From Anaspis maculata (lineage: Eukaryota > Arthropoda > Insecta > Coleoptera > Scraptiidae), in assembly GCA_949128115.1 (NCBI GenBank), contig OX421963.1, positions 57,159,306 through 57,223,305 of the forward strand: 64,000 nucleotides of DNA, written 5' to 3'. The notes under the pieces were generated by a model. It had not been told where the DNA came from. It ran no database searches and saw nothing but the letters and a program-made list of their open reading frames with translations. Of the stretch, positions 63,501-64,000 are shown piece after piece; positions within the stretch are counted from its first letter, which is position 1; each line of letters starts with the position of its first letter. The translations under genes were made by a program, and so were the position numbers.

Positions 63501-64000
63501 CTCATTCCGTCGCTTCCCTCCTCCATCTGGCCCTGTGCTATCTTCAAGCCTTATCTCTATGAAAATGCATTATGTTTTATTCCCCTGGCCCCTACGGTGC
63601 CGAAAATCGTCCAATTAATCTGTGTGTTGTTGAAAAATTATTGTTAATTCCATGTTGTTGTCCGTCACACGCAAAAGTTTTAAGTACACTTGCACCGAAG
63701 TGGCCACGTGACGTCGTAACGTCCGCGATTTTAAATCACTGGCATTGGCGATGGCGATGGCTGTCACGTGGCCATGCAAAACAATGGCAATACAGCAGCA
63801 ATCACGGCTCACTACTACTATTCTACCGAAAATATGCAAAATCCAAAGGTTACTACCTATTATAACGGGGAAAATCGAGGAGAAAATTAACTTATCATTT
63901 TACTATTACAAGTTGTTTGGGTATTCGGTTGCTAAACCCAATACCAGTTGTGATATTCAAGCCGGTTTGTTTTATAAACGGTGTGATAACAGTGGGTTGT
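63501..64000. other. No gene supported
   Basis: Returns to AT-rich sequence. GGCACGTGACGTC-type words occur: CCACGTGACGTCGTAACG at 63702 and GTCACGTGGCC at 63762 form a small inverted pair. The window ends in unannotated sequence. Confidence 0.35.

Noticed and set aside
1..64000. LTR retrotransposons or integrated viruses
   Set aside because: No long direct repeats with TG...CA ends, primer-binding site, gag/pol motifs or viral polymerase motifs seen on either strand.

Overview
The window looks like AT-rich nuclear DNA of an arthropod, most likely an insect and plausibly a sap-feeding hemipteran (low certainty). The signs are the absence of long open frames, inferred introns of 54-57 bp, scattered TAGGTA/TACCTA clusters, tRNA-derived SINE-like repeats and fragments of THAP, PIF/Harbinger, hAT-like, Mutator-like and non-LTR (Jockey/R1/I-like) elements. 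There is no operon, no CRISPR array, no rRNA and no complete conventional gene. The supportable host coding consists of a few candidate first exons (37089-37188, 58052-58149, weaker ones at 6708 and 13036) and a CpG-rich segment with short open frames near the right end (62560-63500).

Roughly half of the 64 kb lies inside inverted repeats. From left to right: 1-8 kb holds small repeats, a SINE-like unit and a THAP-domain fragment. 8.0-12.6 kb holds two back-to-back foldback elements of about 2.1 and 2.25 kb. 13.3-17.7 kb holds an element whose outer sequence recurs at 45.7-49.8 kb, two MITE types and a 2.6 kb composite palindrome. 19.4-21.3 kb is a 1.9 kb element whose two arms carry mirror copies of an apparently spliced gene fragment. 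21.3-24.3 kb holds a dispersed repeat, a 1.1 kb foldback and a deleted PIF/Harbinger element with TTA target duplications. 26-31 kb holds a small palindrome, a MITE, a 3.2 kb foldback with a nested insertion, and a 21-bp-repeat palindrome. 31-38.7 kb is mostly unique and intron-like.

38,767-57,366 is the main discovery: an 18.6 kb nested inverted repeat whose ends read AGTGCGGCGGCCG / CGGCCGCCGCACT. The outer ~0.9 kb of the arms is almost identical. Further in, the arms share a decayed coding sequence (TFDAT motif, a cysteine-rich cluster, an acidic DTDDDD tail), a 21-bp minisatellite open on both strands, a CCCCGGG minisatellite and a 120-bp MITE. The centre is an enlarged copy of the 13.3 kb element. 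Because each arm serves as an empty-site reference for the other, several insertions can be delimited exactly from the sequence: a 1,137-bp TA-flanked foldback and a SINE-like unit, and less exactly a ~720-bp foldback and a 2.7 kb satellite-like block.

59.6-62.1 kb holds a further foldback, a terminal-repeat element enclosing a broken LINE reverse-transcriptase end, and a 375-bp hAT-like MITE with a perfect 8-bp target duplication. The window reads as a transposon-dominated intergenic or intronic region in which many different palindromic elements share a few terminal motifs (TA-CAGGGTG, TA-CCGTATG), suggesting a small number of mobilising transposases acting in trans.
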